From the NCBI GenBank assembly GCA_017590115.1, contig JAGGNK010006448.1:9906099-9970098 (forward strand): DNA of 64,000 nucleotides, written 5' to 3'. The DNA comes from Montifringilla adamsi. Its lineage: Eukaryota; Chordata; Aves; Passeriformes; Passeridae. Under the pieces are notes generated by a model. That model did no database searches. It had not been told where the DNA came from and worked only from the letters and a program-made list of their open reading frames with translations. The first letter of the stretch is position 1. The number at the start of each line of letters is the position of its first letter. Of the stretch, positions 46,545 to 61,079 are shown in pieces. Made by a program: the position numbers and the translations under genes.

Positions 46545-49500
46545 TCCAAAATCATTATGTAAAAAGGAAAAGGTAGTGTACATAGACATAAAGTAAAGTA
46601 TGGGTCTGGAAGTCTTCCCAAAGCCAATGAGAAATGCCAAGATTGTCAAAACCTGACGATGGGATATTAAGAAATCTTTCATCTTGTATTTCCATGCTAG
46701 CACTAGTGAGTGCATTCTAAATATCTAGGGAAGCAATAAACACATGCTGTACAACTTTGTATATCATAACAGTGACAAAGAGTAAGAACTGTGTTAAATT
46801 AATTGTGAAAGAAAGTTTTTTGTACACTTTCTAGGTGTTACCAAGCACAACCTTGAATGGCAGTACCTTAGAATCCATTGATTACATCCTATGCTAAATT
46901 ATTATCTAATGTCAAGGAAAAAAAAGTTAAATCAGATTTTATGAATTATTCATCACCTCCAATTCAATATGAACACGGTTCTAGCCTAGTATTAAGCACT
47001 TTGGAATAGTATAATAGAAGGTGAACACTTTTCTGATAACAGAATACCAGAAACTGACCTGACCTTTATAAAATACAGGTCCCAAAGAATCAAGAATATA
47101 TACTTCAGGAGGAAAAAACAAACTTACGACTAAAGATATTAACTTTGTTAATAGGGTCATATACGCATTTGAATAACATGTTTCAGACCAAATTCACTCG
47201 CATAGAATTAAGACTCTCAAAAATAATGTTAGAAATCTCTTAATATATGTCTCTCCACTATCCCAACAGTTTCTTCAATTGTGTTTGCAGTTAAGGAACA
47301 GAGCCTGTTTGCCATATGCTCATTAGTAGACTAACCTCTTGCTTCTGGGGGTATTCCTAGAGCAATTGTTCCTACTGCTCTGGTTTGGTAGGATTTTGCC
47401 TCTCCTTTGCTGAAGATGCTTATGTTGGGGGAGAATAGTGAATTGGGCTGCTGATTTTTATATCTGTACATTCTTACAGTAGCTGTATTACCCCAGAGTT
47501 AAATGTTTGGTGTCAATTAATGAAGGTGTTATTTGGATAAAAAAATTATTGTCATGTGACTGCTCTATGAGCTGCCACATTTTATACTGCACATTTCAGA
47601 AGCTCCTTTGCCTATCCAAATAAACTCGGGTCTCACAAATCTTTCTTTCTGGACTGATCATTTAGAAAAAGTTAAAAAAAACAACAGCACAACATAAAAA
47701 AAGAAAAGACACAGTAGACTGTTGCCAAAGTCCAATTACTGTGTGAAAAGTGGAATTTAAAAATCCCATTACCTGAAAAGCCTGACATTTGAAATTTCCT
47801 ATACAAAGTTACGGAACTTGGTTTCTTAAGCATGTTTTAATGCTTAATGTTTAAGTTTTCTTTAAACTTATATTAGTTGATATATAGTATTAGTGTATAG
47901 GAAAAGCATCATATGTCCTTAAATCACCACAGTAAACACTCTTCCACAGAAGCTGCCTCACCTACTGTTTCGAAAGTGACTAACTTCCAGCTGGCCTGTA
48001 AGTCTGCCGGCTAGGACAAAAAACTGTAGAGGAGTAGAAGGATACAGCAACAACTTTATGAAGTACAGCAAGAATCTTTAGTCCAGGAGAAAGTAGAACT
48101 GTCCCACTGGCACTTGTGTCCTCTCTGTGTCATTCTACACATAACTCTCACTCTGAAGCTTTTTTTCCTACTAGCTACTAGCTAGCTTTTAATTCTAAAT
48201 TAGTTTATTTAAAAGTTGATTGTAAATATTAGTGTGATAGAGTTCTTCCTTTGCATTTCCAGATACCGTGTCCTGCACGTGATATTTGCTTAATACAAAA
48301 TAGAGAGAGACTCTTGTGAACCTGAAGTTTAAAATATTATCTTCACACAATTTAGGACTAGGAAAGAAACGAAGAAGTTCCTTAAATCACCACTTCCGCA
48401 AAAAGCTCAAACATAATCTATTCCTGAATAGGGGAGGTACATGTAAAGAAATATTTTTTGGGGGGTTTTTTTTTTCTTCACTTAAAGCATTGACACAAAT
48501 CTATGGCTTCTTCAGTTTCCTCATGGATGCATTCACTTATGCTGCTAGGTAAAGAGACCCAGGGAGTGAAATCGAGGATTGGATGCTCAATTGAACTTGT
48601 TTCTTAACTGATAGCTACCTCTATATTTAGTTTGGACCACTCTGACCTAGATTTCAGTAAAAAAATTGGTGTAGAAGACAATAGGTCTAAGTAGTTTAGG
48701 CAGAAGTTAGTAGTGTAGATGTGCGAGCCTGTTGTGCTTGACTCCAAGCTTAAGGACTCATATCTGCCCCCTTTCCTAATTAGTGGGACAGACAGAATCT
48801 ATCCAGATTCCTCAGCTCAGCTGCATCTTGAAAACAGCAGTCTGAAAGCTAGGTAATCTCAGCCACCTATTCATCTCACTCACAGAATTTACCGAAGAAT
48901 CTTGCCTGAAGATAGATCGAAGGTCAAAAGCAGTCTAGCTGTAATTTAGTGTCTAAAACAAGATGGAAGAAATGTAATCCCTAAAATGATATGGTATAGC
49001 CATACCATGTATATATTTATACTCATAATTTAGAAGTAGTGCTAGAGCTTCAGTGAAGCTCAGTTTGCAAGGGAGAGAGGAAAAGAGTCAAATTGGATAG
49101 TTCTTTAAAATAAAAAAAAAAAGGTTATACTAAATAAATAAAAATGAATTAATACAAAATTACAATAATGAAATTTTACTTGCTTCTATTTTATGGTAAT
49201 TTTCTCATTGTCTGCTTAATGGAATTCTAGTTTGTTCAATGTTTCCTTAAGATTTTTTAATGAATCAAACAGACTCATGAAATGAAGGAATGTCATTTAG
49301 ACAATAACCAGGCATTGCATGACGTACTTTGGCAAGTTATTTAATTTGTTTTAGACAGTTGTGTAAGAGCAGGGTTATGCAGCATAAACTGATAGCACAT
49401 CCACTATGGTTTACAACTATACAGATAAATATTTATCTACAGTAAATTCTGGTACACTCTGAAAATTGAACAGTGTGGAAGTAAGAGTTCTATGTTAAAA

Positions 49501-50265
49501 GGAAAGTGCCAGAAAATACATTAATGGGTGAATTTATAGCTTTTTTTTTTCTTTAAAAGGTCAAAGGTTTAAAACAGCAGGCATATATGAAATAAAAACA
49601 TTATGGTATTCCATGTATCCTGAAAAGAGAAACATCACATGCACTGGTCTTTAAGTGATAATACAGCAGTTCTGGCTGTCCTGGTAGATTTTTTTGTACA
49701 AAAGAGTAATAAAAGAATTAGTTAAAAAGGAATATGAAAGTTCCAGAATAATGGGAATTGAGTGCAATACATGGCACCTATAATTAAGCAAAAATGGTCC
49801 AGAATGGTAGAGAGTATCTCCTTGTGCAATATTAAAAAATTTTACTGGTATCTTCACAATGCGTGTTTTCTCTATGGACAGCTTACAGATAGGAGTACAC
49901 AGAGATTTGAAGCAGCTGTCCTTATGTAAGTATCTGGTAAAATATGAGATGCTCCAGGGAAGGTAACAGGTTTATCAGCCGTGACACATCATCTGTATGA
50001 GAACCTACCCATGAGAGGATCATCTAAAGCTGGGCAGGCTGTTGCTGTGAGCCACACCTTTAACTATCACCTCTGCATGGGCACCTGAACTGAGCCCAGG
50101 CTTAAGACATTAAATAGCAGTACAATAAGAAAAAGCAAAACTTAATGGAGTGCAAGTTATTTTCCTAAATATAAGTGTCTTGTGCATTTTCATGTGTTGA
50201 GAGTTGTCCCACCTAGTTTCCATCTCCAAAAAACTGCAGGTCTCCTATGGCTCCCATCTCAGGAT

Positions 50266-50295
50266 TTATATATGTATATATATATATATATATAA
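50266..50295. repeat. TA dinucleotide microsatellite
   Basis: An alternating T-A tract with a single G interruption near 50274. It is self-complementary and likely length-polymorphic. Confidence 0.92.
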
Positions 50296-51016
50296 ACAGC
50301 TTCCTCAGATATCCCAAGCTGGTGGACACCTCTGCCTTCTCTGCCTGTTCCACTGAATACAGTCCCCAAAATCATGGTCATAGTATAATTTTATGCCACA
50401 TCATCTCAAATGGATCCTATTTCCACACCTTCTGTTTTTTCAGGTGGTCAACTACTTATCTGTTTTTGTGACCTCTTTTCTGCACCGAGACATCTCTCCA
50501 AGAACTGGAAGTGATGCATAGGTATCCCAACCACTACAAAAGTGTTAAATCTTTCTGTGATTCAATAATAAAAAATAGTTGCACCAGAGACAAGAAGAGT
50601 TAGAAAAATTTAAAAAAAAAAGCACCAATATTACCTAGAGAGCTTTTCTATTTCATTATCCAAAGTATTTCTCATCAGTATGCTGATAAGAAAAAGACAC
50701 AGATGTGTGTTTCCCATATCAAATAGTGCTTGTTATTCTGTTCTTGAGGCTGCCCCAGCAACCAGTGACCTGTGTGAGAACCTGTGCTGACAAGCTCCAC
50801 AGGTATCCAAGCTTAATGTAGCTCTGGAGTGCTTTTAATAGATAAGCATAGTCTATCTGTTCTGGCAAAGAAAAATAGGGCAAGCAATCAGACAACCATC
50901 TTCCATAACCTGAGTGGAATATTTAACACAAGTCAAGGGTAAAGAAAACAATCTTCCCAGAACAATGCCTTGAAATGCCATTGGAAAAAAAATAAGAATC
51001 AGTGTTTATACACATT

Positions 51017-51023
51017 TGTGTGC

Positions 51024-51058
<35 letters not shown>

Positions 51059-51102
51059 TGTGTGTGTGTGTGTGTATATGTGTGCATGTATATATATATA
51101 TA
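51017..51102. repeat. Compound TA/TG/TA microsatellite
   Basis: A TA-rich lead is followed by pure TA at about 51032-51055, then TG at about 51059-51075, then a mixed TG/CATG spacer and a second TA run at about 51089-51102. Alternating purine-pyrimidine sequence extends over most of the 86 bases. Such tracts can adopt Z or cruciform forms in vitro (general knowledge). Confidence 0.93.
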
Positions 51103-54100
51103 AAGAAGGAGAGATTGCTTCTTTGTTTGCTTAAGTATATTTACAAAACAGAAGCCTTTTCTACATAATAGTCTAGATATTCCACCTAGTAAAATGCCTA
51201 GGAGATATTATATAAAACCAGAAAAACATGACAAAAAAAGTGTTGACCCACAAAAAAATGAAGTTTTGTTTACTCATTCTAATTGTCTAGAAATGAAAAT
51301 TCTTATGTTGCTAGATAAGATAGCATGCAGAAAAAACCATAAGGTTTTATTTTTTTAACACATTTTCCTTTTTAGTGAGTTTTATTTCCTTTTTATTGCC
51401 AATAAAATCTACAGTCAGATGATTCTGGTGTAATACTGTGTATTGCACAGAATTGCCCTCCTACTGAATTGCTTTTTTCTTTTTGTTGATTTATACACAC
51501 AGACAACTGAAAATAAAGTACAACAGATTTTTTAAAATTTTTAGATGACATTATTAATTTTTTAAACCCTTAATTTTAAAGGCTTACCTATTAATCTTCA
51601 TTTGCTATGTACATTTTAAGTATGTTTCTATAGGGAATAAAGTCTGTGACCATTAATTTAAAAGAACCGAAACTAGCTTATTAGCTTATTTGTTAGAGAA
51701 GCTCTAATCATATTTGAAGTACAAGACATCCTGAAAATTAGAAAAAATATCTCCTTTGAGCAATGGGGCTGGAGTACCAATATGCTGATATGACAGAGAA
51801 AGATGAAGAGTTTGGGTGTCCCCATTCTCTCTGAATGGTCATCTCACATGGCATGATCCATATCTTACTAACATCAATATGAATGTAAGACGAATAATTC
51901 TGTGGGAGTAGATACTGGCACCTCATCAAGTTTTTGGAGTGATACTGAAAGAGAATGGTGTAGGGTGGAAAAAGAGAAAAAAAGATTAAGCAGAGAAAAA
52001 AAGGCATACGGGAATGAAGAATTAAGCCAGAGTCTGACTGAAACCGGGGAAGATTTATGATACAGGGGAAGACTGCCCAAAGGTTTATAATTCCTGATTC
52101 CAAATATTGAAAAATCATATTTGAAAGCTAGTAAAATGCTCTAATGCTTCCTTGTAAGGTGGGGCTACTTAGGTGTTGAGAGCTTTAAAGACTAGACACT
52201 AGGCATGCTTTTTAATAAAATCTGAAATTATTTACACAATCATCACTTTCAAGAGGTAGATACTTATGTAAAACATTAGCTACTAAAAAAATTTATAACA
52301 ATAACATGAAGGCTGACAACACTGTGCAAGTTTGTTAAAAAAATGAACAAAGGAAGAACATCTTATGTGAGTTGGTACCATCCCTTTGCTGCTGTAATAT
52401 GAAAACCAAGCGGCATAGGAGAGTATTCCTTAAACTCACTGTCATTCTTGCCTATTTACAGCCACTTAGGAAGCTATCACAAAATAAACACTTTGCTATC
52501 ATCATCAGAGATATAAGACAAAAAGGTGGGAATAGAACTTTGTTAAAAATTAGGGTTTTCCAAATTAAAATATAACTTTTCTCTCACATTTTATGCACCA
52601 CACAATATTTTAGGCTCCTTTTCAGTACTGCCATCAGCGAAACATATTCTAAGATAATAAAACAAAGATAACTGAGTCTGAAGCCTGCATATGTTAAAAA
52701 AATATATGTTTTGTGTAGTTCTATTTACTTGTCTCATTTAAGTGGTGGCAAAATTCCACTCTACTGAAATCAGAGAGTTTTGCCATTCTTTTCCATGGTG
52801 TCAGCATTTCATTTACAGATCCAACATCCACTCTATTTCAGACAGAGAGTGTTGTTTCAACTTTTCCCTTTACTCTCTGTCCCACCTCCCAGAGATTGCT
52901 GTTCTCATAAAAGAAGGAGAAGATGATCCTGAACTACTATAGCCTACAGGATAATATTTCATGCATTGGTCATAAATTCAGATTATGCCTGTATACTTTC
53001 AGGTCTTTGAAAGATAAAGTCTTAAGAACTTTATCTATTTCCAAAGACATTCTAGCACAACAAAAATCCACACCATATGAGATAGAAAAAAAAAATGGAA
53101 GAGTGACTGTAGCTTGCTACAAAAATTAGGTACATTGTAACCCAGGAATAAAAATTGCCCAAAATTAAACATTAAGACAATATTTTTTTTTAAACCAGAG
53201 CATAGTTTTTCTGTTTTTCTTTACCAGCTTCACTTAGTGTTATTTTTGATCATCAATAAGAGAAGAAAAAGAACACAAGAGAGAATAAAAGAACAGTAGG
53301 AATCTGGGAGGAAAAAAAATATAAAAAGGTGAAAGTATTCAAAATTAATATATAAGTAAAGAAATAATTCAGATATTGAAACAATCGAATTTTTAAAGGA
53401 AAAATAAAAACCCAGACCACAAGCATAGTCTCTTACTTGTCTTAAGCTATAACTCTGAGTGGCATCTAGACACTCAGACACCACTCTATGTTCTCCACAA
53501 CATGCTGGGACACAAATTTTTATAAACTAAAATCCAAGAGTAAAAGCATGTTCATTTTCTTTCTAAGACAAATATTTCAAGCACAGAGGTCCTGAAATGT
53601 AATTGTTGTTCTCTGGTGAGACTTTCAAGGACTTGTCCTGTCTTACTCATCAGTGGAAGCAAGCTGGCAAGGTCTGGAGCGAACACCAAGATGGTTTGGT
53701 GCTGTTTTCCCTGAGAGCATTTAAAACCAACTGTATATTCTCTGGATAAATATTCTAAAAAATTTCTGTCAGTAAAAAGCCTGAAACATTTCAAGAGCTC
53801 TTTTGCTTATGAGTGCAGGATCCACAGGAGTGATGGGAAGTTTATGTGGTTGGCTGCGACGGGAGGGAAAGGTGCCACCAGTTCGCTCCATGGAAGGTTT
53901 ATTCAGCCAGCTTATTTAGACTGCATGTGCAGCCAGTCTCTCTATGTCCCTGCCTGGAGCACACTTAGCTTTAAGCTGCCCTTTGTTACTTATTTTTTTC
54001 CGGTAACAGTTTAATCTTAGGTCATCCAGAGGTCAATAAAATGTGCATGTTCCTGAGATAGGGCTTTAAGCCATATGGAAGAAACAATACACTGGTTCAT

Positions 54101-57100
54101 GATCATGGAAAAGCACAGTGTACTTTCTTCCTCTCATTCTTCCTTTCAGCTTTAATGACAGTGAGGAAGCTACATTGGTAAAAGCTACACATTAGGCTTC
54201 TCCTTGGGGAAAGAAGTGGAAAAATGAGATTTTGTGCATGAACACCGACTAAAATGAGCCAACAGATTTTTTCACTGGCTTACATGGAAGTCATGATCTT
54301 TTTATGATATATGTTCTTAAGGATTTAAGATTCTCAATGTGAAAAAATGTGTGTAAATAGCAAACCCCATAATATATGAAAAAAAAGGGTCATTTTGCTA
54401 GATGATTCTGTAGATCATATGTAAAATAAAGAGTTTTTCACATATTATCACTCCATGTGAGTTTCAAGATATTCTGTGGGGCAGAACTGGTCCTGGATTT
54501 ACATCCTCTTTAGACATATCTTTCCTTAATAAACAGGCAAGTTAGTTCTGACACAATGAAAAAAAGACATCTCACTACAAATTTGTCTTTCAACTACTTT
54601 GTATAACACCTTCAAATTATTTTTTGGAGTTTTCTCTCTGCTGGGCCACATTTGAACAAATATGGTCATTCTTACTGACATTGATATTCCTTTTGATAAA
54701 ATGCAACTCGTCCTGCTTTTGATTGTGAAACCAATATAAAGCACATTTTGCTACCATTGCATCTTGATATTTTAAATTACCCATTCCAAGTCACATTTTA
54801 TAAGCTCATTATGATCAGAAACAGGAAAATATATTTCTTTTTTTCTTTAAAGGAACTATCCAGAAACTGATTAAATCACATGCACTGCCCAATTTCTTCT
54901 TTCTCAACCACAACAACAACTTTTACTTTCTTGTCAATAAACTCCTTGCAAACAATCAGGTCACTCACTTGGAATAAATGATTGGTTGACCTCTGATAGC
55001 TGTGAAAGACAAATGTATCAACACAAAGATATCACTTACGCTTCAGGAAGTCCCTGTAGTGCAGATTGTTTAAAGCTGGGAAAATAACCGGAAAAAAACT
55101 ACCACACTTTCAATTTTTTCCTAAACATCATCTATAAACCATTATCAGATGAATGGCAATAAACTTTGGTTCATGTAACACACTACATGAACTTTGGTCT
55201 GACCTATGTAATTAATATGTTTTGTTGAGTGATTTGTTAGTTTTTCATGGGTTTTTTTCCTTTATTATTTAATCTTTAATGTAGTGCCAGTCGAAAGGAA
55301 GAGGGGCTGGGGTAAAGAATTTAGAACCAGTCAAGAGGTAATAAATTCAAGTTTTCTACCTTACTGGATAAAGACTAAGAAATACAAACTGAAACTGCTC
55401 ATATTAAAATGTATTCTGAACAATGAAGGTTTCAATTGACCACACAGAGGAATCTGGTGGTATTTGACATCACTTACGGCACCCTGGACACCACGCCTGG
55501 GTGGCAGATATGACACAGGGTTGGCCTGTGTCCTTCTGGAGTTGCAGACAAGGGTCTAGGAGTATTGTCCAGGCCGGCCCAAGCAGTTCTAGGCATTTTT
55601 TTTTTAGGCAAAGCAATTAAATCTGTTGGTACAGCACCTCCTTTTGCTCATTTATCTCCATGAACTTGGAGCTTTGCTCTTCAATCTGCCACTAAGGAGT
55701 TTCTACCTGAGCTATATCTTGCAAATTTAGATGTTTTTCTTTAGTTTTTAATGCTTCATTGATTTACTGTAACTCTATCTGCAACTTCACGTTACTTGTA
55801 TATTTCCATTATCACATCCACAGGTTATTTCAAGAAAGCTGTATGTTGCTATTTTATTCTTCATGGCAAGTACAATACCTGACAGTCCTGAAAACAGATT
55901 CATGTAGGGATTTCAAACAAGGACCATCTTTGCGGAATTTGTGGGTTTTTGTTAGAGGAGTCTGCACTGATCATGGAATCAATAATAAATTTTCATTGAC
56001 TATTTTTGTGTCAGTTATAGATGATAACTCTGAAATTATGCTGCCAAAGCTAAGCACCGTTTTAGAGGCTTCTAATAGCCTCAGATATTTCTGTACTGAG
56101 TAAGATACTTGCAATTCTTGTATCTTTACTGAGAGGAACTTTGGAATATTGTGAGAATTTTTTATATCACTAACTTTGTTCCCCTGAAGAGAGAGAAGTA
56201 CATTACACATCTGATATTCAGGATTCTGAATCACCTTTTACTTTTATGTTAAATTTCCCCATGGTTTCGTTTACTACTTTATTGGGTTTAATTGTCCTTT
56301 TGCTCAGCTCAAAACACCATGAGCTTTACAACAGACAGCATCCTTTAGTGACAGTGTTGTTTTGTTTTGTTTGAATAAAAAGTGGCATTTATGTTCTATT
56401 AAAGGAAGAAGAGCAGAGGATATAAAGGGTTTTGTCTGCTTGTTTGCTTTGCTTCCATTTTCCAGAGTCCATTCCAGGATGCAAAATACAGAACACAGTG
56501 GTAAAGACTTCACCAACTCTATGTGGTGCATAATGAAAAACCTTTTATCACATTGGGAAGTAAAGGCAGGAAATTGTGTCACAGTTTATGGGACATAAAA
56601 CAGTCAGCCATCTCACCATGATTGAAGGAATACAGTTTATAAGCGCAGGTTCTTCTAGGTCTGTGTGCCATGATCTCTGCTGGAATGCCTTGAGCACTGG
56701 GAAGGCTGACACCCTTCAGCATCTCTCCTGTGGACTAAGGGAAAATACTGCATCATGAGCCAATTGCCTTTTCCTTTTACCTTCTTTTATGGAATCCTCT
56801 TTTCTTTCAGCAAACAAGGAATAATACCTCACACTAAGGCACTGCCATTTGAAATGTTTGCTGCAGCAGCAAGCAAACAGAGTGGTGTATATACTATTTA
56901 CTCACCCTCTGCTGCTCATTTGTATGTAAGGTCATTGATGAATCAGACTTGGGCATAGAACAGTTTAAATCCTGGTTTTTAATCCCAGCTTACTTAATTC
57001 TTTGTTGAAAGACAAGCCAAATTTCAGGACTTATCAGAGCATTACATGAAGTTAACCTCCAGAGCTATTCCTCATAAAACTCTGATAAACGCATTTTAAT

Positions 57101-60100
57101 GGTTCACAGTCAGCTAGAGTAAGATAGTCACAGAGAGTTTTTCTCAAGAAATTAGTGTTCCCTGTAAATCAATAGCATTGAAAATACCAAAGATTTGTAT
57201 ATGGAATTCACTAGTTGTGCTTTAAAAGTAGGCACAGTCCACTTTGAGAAAGGATTAGCCACAAAGTTTACTGGTGTTTTTATTCACACTCCACTGCTTT
57301 TATTAGTATATAACAAGTACAGAGCACCACTGCATGCTGCCAAGTGTTTAAAGAGGGAGCAGCTGTATAGATTTACATCTTGCTCAAGAAATCTGCTGTA
57401 CTTCCGAGGCATTATTGTCTAAAAATTCTATTTTCCAGCTATCATTATTCTGAGAAAAAGGGATGGCACTTTTTTCTCAAAACTTTTGAAAAGCTTTGCT
57501 AGAGAATTTGACAAGTCATATATGTAACTGCCTACTCCTTATTTGATTCAAAATAATGGTAAAAAACAGCACCAAGCTCATTGTCTGGGTTTTAGTTCCT
57601 TTCTGATGGAGAATGTACATGAAAAGTGTGCTACACTTTTTATTTTTGCTAGATTTGAATAATAACTATCTGATTATTTAGGAGCTTCCAAAAAACTGGA
57701 ATAACTTGCCCTTTGGGGGCAACAGTAGTTCATGGACTAGGAGTTTTCATTTCATTAATTTAAATTATCAGTGTTACAAGATTATCCTCTTTTCTTTCAG
57801 TCATTCCAAGTTTTGGTATGCACATACCATGCTACTTCATCAGAAGCAAATGAGAGCTTTGCAATCAACTCAGCTGTAAAATTTCTCTTGAGGCAAAGTT
57901 TGGCTTCCAAAGACTGTATCAGCACAGGGGCTTGTATTCAAATTAAAATACAGCAGTAGCTTTAGTCTCTAATGACTAATGACAAGCTAAAAAAACTAAA
58001 TAGACAACAGAGGGAACATACAGGAACTGTTAACCTGACAATATAGTATACAATAACCATGGATTAGGTTCTCACAAACTTTAGCATGAAAAAATTCCCA
58101 TTCAAACATCCTTCTGATGTAAGAGGCTTTGTGTCACATGCAAGTCAGTCATTTATTGTAATGAAAAGTGAGATGGTCATGATTATAAAACCTTGAGAAC
58201 TAAGGAGATAGCAAATAGCAGGGTCTTTATATTTGGGCATAGATTTGCTATCCCTAGAAGAGGGTTTATATATGATCATGTTCTGAGTGACAGTACTTGT
58301 AACATATGAGGCAAAAAGAATAAAAGTTTATGCTCCTCCCTGGGCTTAATTGTTTTGTGTCATGAATGTGTAATATTGCCCAAGCTGTTGTAACATTATA
58401 GAAGAGAAGAGATAAAGGATTAACTACATAAAGTATCACCATCTTCAAATAATTGGCTTTTGGTGTTGAAGGTATATTGATTTTCTTCTTAATATTTCAG
58501 TCCTCTTTTTTTTTTTTCACATGATAACCACATTTCTTCACACAATTTGTTTGACATATTATTCTTGTCTTATGCTTTACATAGTGTTTGTGATTTGCTG
58601 TTGTCCTATCAGTACAGGAGATTCAATTACAGAAATATTGCATGCATAGCTGAACTAAGTGTATATAAAGTATAGAATATCTGAACCAGTTTCATATTGT
58701 AACATTTAAAAGAGCTTAAAAAAATAAATCTTTTCCTATTAGAGGAGCATCAACAGTGATGTATAAAAAGGAAATTTGGTGTTTAAAAAAGGTTCATAAC
58801 ACAAACAGGTTTTATGATGGGACATAAAGCTGGAACATAAGCATAAACGCAAGATAGTGCAAAACCCCAAGAATGTGAAAGTACATTCTCTTTTATTTTA
58901 AAATCACATAATTCCAGTTTGTTGGGAAAAAAATATCATCCATGCTTGCAGTGCATAGCATAGTGCAGTGCAAAAGCAGCTGAGCTCACACAGACCTGAT
59001 TGAATTTATTAGGCTCAGCATTACAAAGTAGACTTAGCAGCAAGCACCTTAAATGTGTGCTGGCTATACCAGCCTGTTGCTGCACCCTGCCTGGTAAATA
59101 CACTGAATCCAATATTATCTGGGCACTACACCAGCCTACTACATGTCAGTGAGTATGTTGCATGTATAGCTTATATTTCAATGAAAACTGGCTCACAGGG
59201 CAACAGTTTGATTTTATTTTTCCACTCCAGAGTGTCTTTCTCTACTTTTGCCAGTAAGACTATAAACAGATTGGTCCAAATCAAAATGTCACATGAAACT
59301 GTTACACCAAGCCTCAGCGCAAAATTACTGCAAGTTTATATGATGTTGTCCTTAGGGAACTGTTTGTCCCAAAGAGGCATATTTTGTAAGTTGTTTCTTA
59401 AAAAGTTGTTTCGAAAAAGGAGGATTTTTTTTAGGTACTTTCCTAGGAATTTTCATCTGGGAAATAGACAAGTAATAAAATTTAGTCTCTAAATTCAGTC
59501 CATCCAATACAAGGCCAATTCTCTACTGCAGGCCTGTTGAAGAAGTATTCCAAAATAGTACATTTATAAAATACAAGCATGGGTTCACTATCTGGAGTTT
59601 CTTTTCCCTATGTTTCATTTTATATATCCGTGTATTTATTTATACAATCAAACATATATAGAAAAAAAACCTAAAATGGAAAAGTAGGGAAATGGAACAT
59701 CATTAATGTTGAAGTAAAACAGTGTTTGTATAATAAACATGATAGAATTGAGTCAGTGAAATAGAGGAATTAGTTGGTAGATTTAAAACAGAAGCAAAAG
59801 CAAAGCTTCCTGTTCTGGTTTCTGCCTGTAATAAGTACAGTGAAAGCATTTTGAATTAGGGTGTTTTTCCAGTTTGATTCATGCATAAAGGAAGATCCAT
59901 CAGTTGTTTTTACAAAGCAAGAAAGATGACATTTGTCTGCCCATTGCTGGACTGCCGTGTCCCTGTATATACCACCTGCTGGCTAACAATGTGAGAGGAC
60001 TCATTCTTTCTGAAAAAAACCAGCTTTTTGTTGAAATAACCAGCACAAGAAGCTTCTCTCTATGTTTGCAGTCTGCTTTCTGTTGTGTTTGCTACAAAAT

Positions 60101-61079
60101 CATTGCTGCTATAATTTGGGAGGCTTCCAGTGGGCAGGCTCTAATTGTCTGCTTTCTGCAAACCCTGTCATCCACCAAAGTAGGTCCATCCAATCTCTAA
60201 CATGCATTCTGGTATCTTTCAGAAAAGGAGAACCTTCTGAAAACAAAGCACTTTGGTATTTCTCTGTGTTCATAAAGACGGCTAGTAAAGCCTTTTATTG
60301 AGGGCTCTGCTCCCATTACACTTGGCCAGCAACGTGAGGCTGTGCAACACTCCAAGTCTCAGCACTGGCATGGATGTTGGAGAATGTCCTAATGCTCTAT
60401 AGCTGGCCTCAGATGTGCTAGATATGCTTTCAGGCCTGGGTGCTGGGATGTGAAGGCAGCTTGAAATCAATTGTGCCCTAAAATGAAAGAGGGATGGTGA
60501 TCAAGCAAGGAAAAGCATGAAACAGGGAGGCTGAGATTTGCACTGAACAGAGCTGCCTTTCACTCGTCCCAGGCCTTCCAGGGAGCTGGATCTGCCCAGA
60601 GTTGTGACAAAATAAATGAACCAAAAGAGGTCTCTTTATCATCAGCATCATTTTCCTCCCCTAAAACTTCTTCCTCAGAGAAAGAATGTTCTGTTGCATG
60701 GAGTTTTGGTCCAATCCTACCATAGCCATCATTGAATTATTTTCTGAATGCAGATGTGAGAACACAAGAGTTTCTAGAGGAGTACCATGCAGTTCATAGC
60801 CTTGCCCATCTGCTCCAGTAATTATGTCTCAGAAGGGTCCCCCATGCAAAGTTTTGCCAACTGTGGAGGATCAGAATGTACAGTCATGCTTGCCTGCATG
60901 AAACAGTGTGCACTTTTGATGATCTGAAGCATCCCCATATTGTTTCTTACTATTTAATTGTCAATAATGTGCTTTTCTTTCATGTGGTTAATAATTAGTT
61001 TACATCTTGTTTGTAATGATGGGTGAAATGGTTTAGTTAGGTTTATATGTATTTTTAAAAGTCCACTATCATGTCAAAA
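51103..61079. other. Unassigned AT-rich DNA
   Basis: No supported gene. The longest open frame of the window, 145 codons at 59055-59492 on the plus strand, has no known domain. A short GC-richer patch at about 55470-55590 and another at about 53800-53960 are unassigned. A minus-strand AATAAA at about 60297-60302 sits at the left end of a GC-richer patch (60300-60480), which might be an old LTR or 3' end, but support is thin. A small inverted repeat bounded by direct repeats at 55163-55198 is reported in the findings. Confidence 0.5.

Larger units (their letters stand above)
45061..51016. other. Unassigned AT-rich DNA with small duplications
   Basis: There is no supported gene. A CAAAA-type A-rich run at about 45866-45900, the duplications at 45069-45156 and 46505-46544 and a TA microsatellite at 50266-50295 are the only recognisable structures. 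A less AT-rich patch at about 49980-50100 is unassigned. Confidence 0.5.

Noticed and set aside
51738..52118. 126-codon open frame on the minus strand
   Set aside because: Phenylalanine- and serine-rich composition is what T-rich DNA gives; no domain.
55759..56103. 114-codon open frame on the plus strand
   Set aside because: No recognised motif and no supporting context; an overlapping 87-codon frame on the opposite strand shows the region is simply stop-poor.
60282..60480. Possible LTR or transcript 3' end on the minus strand with AATAAA
   Set aside because: A single polyadenylation-like hexamer in a GC-richer patch is weak; no TG/CA ends, primer-binding site or partner LTR seen.
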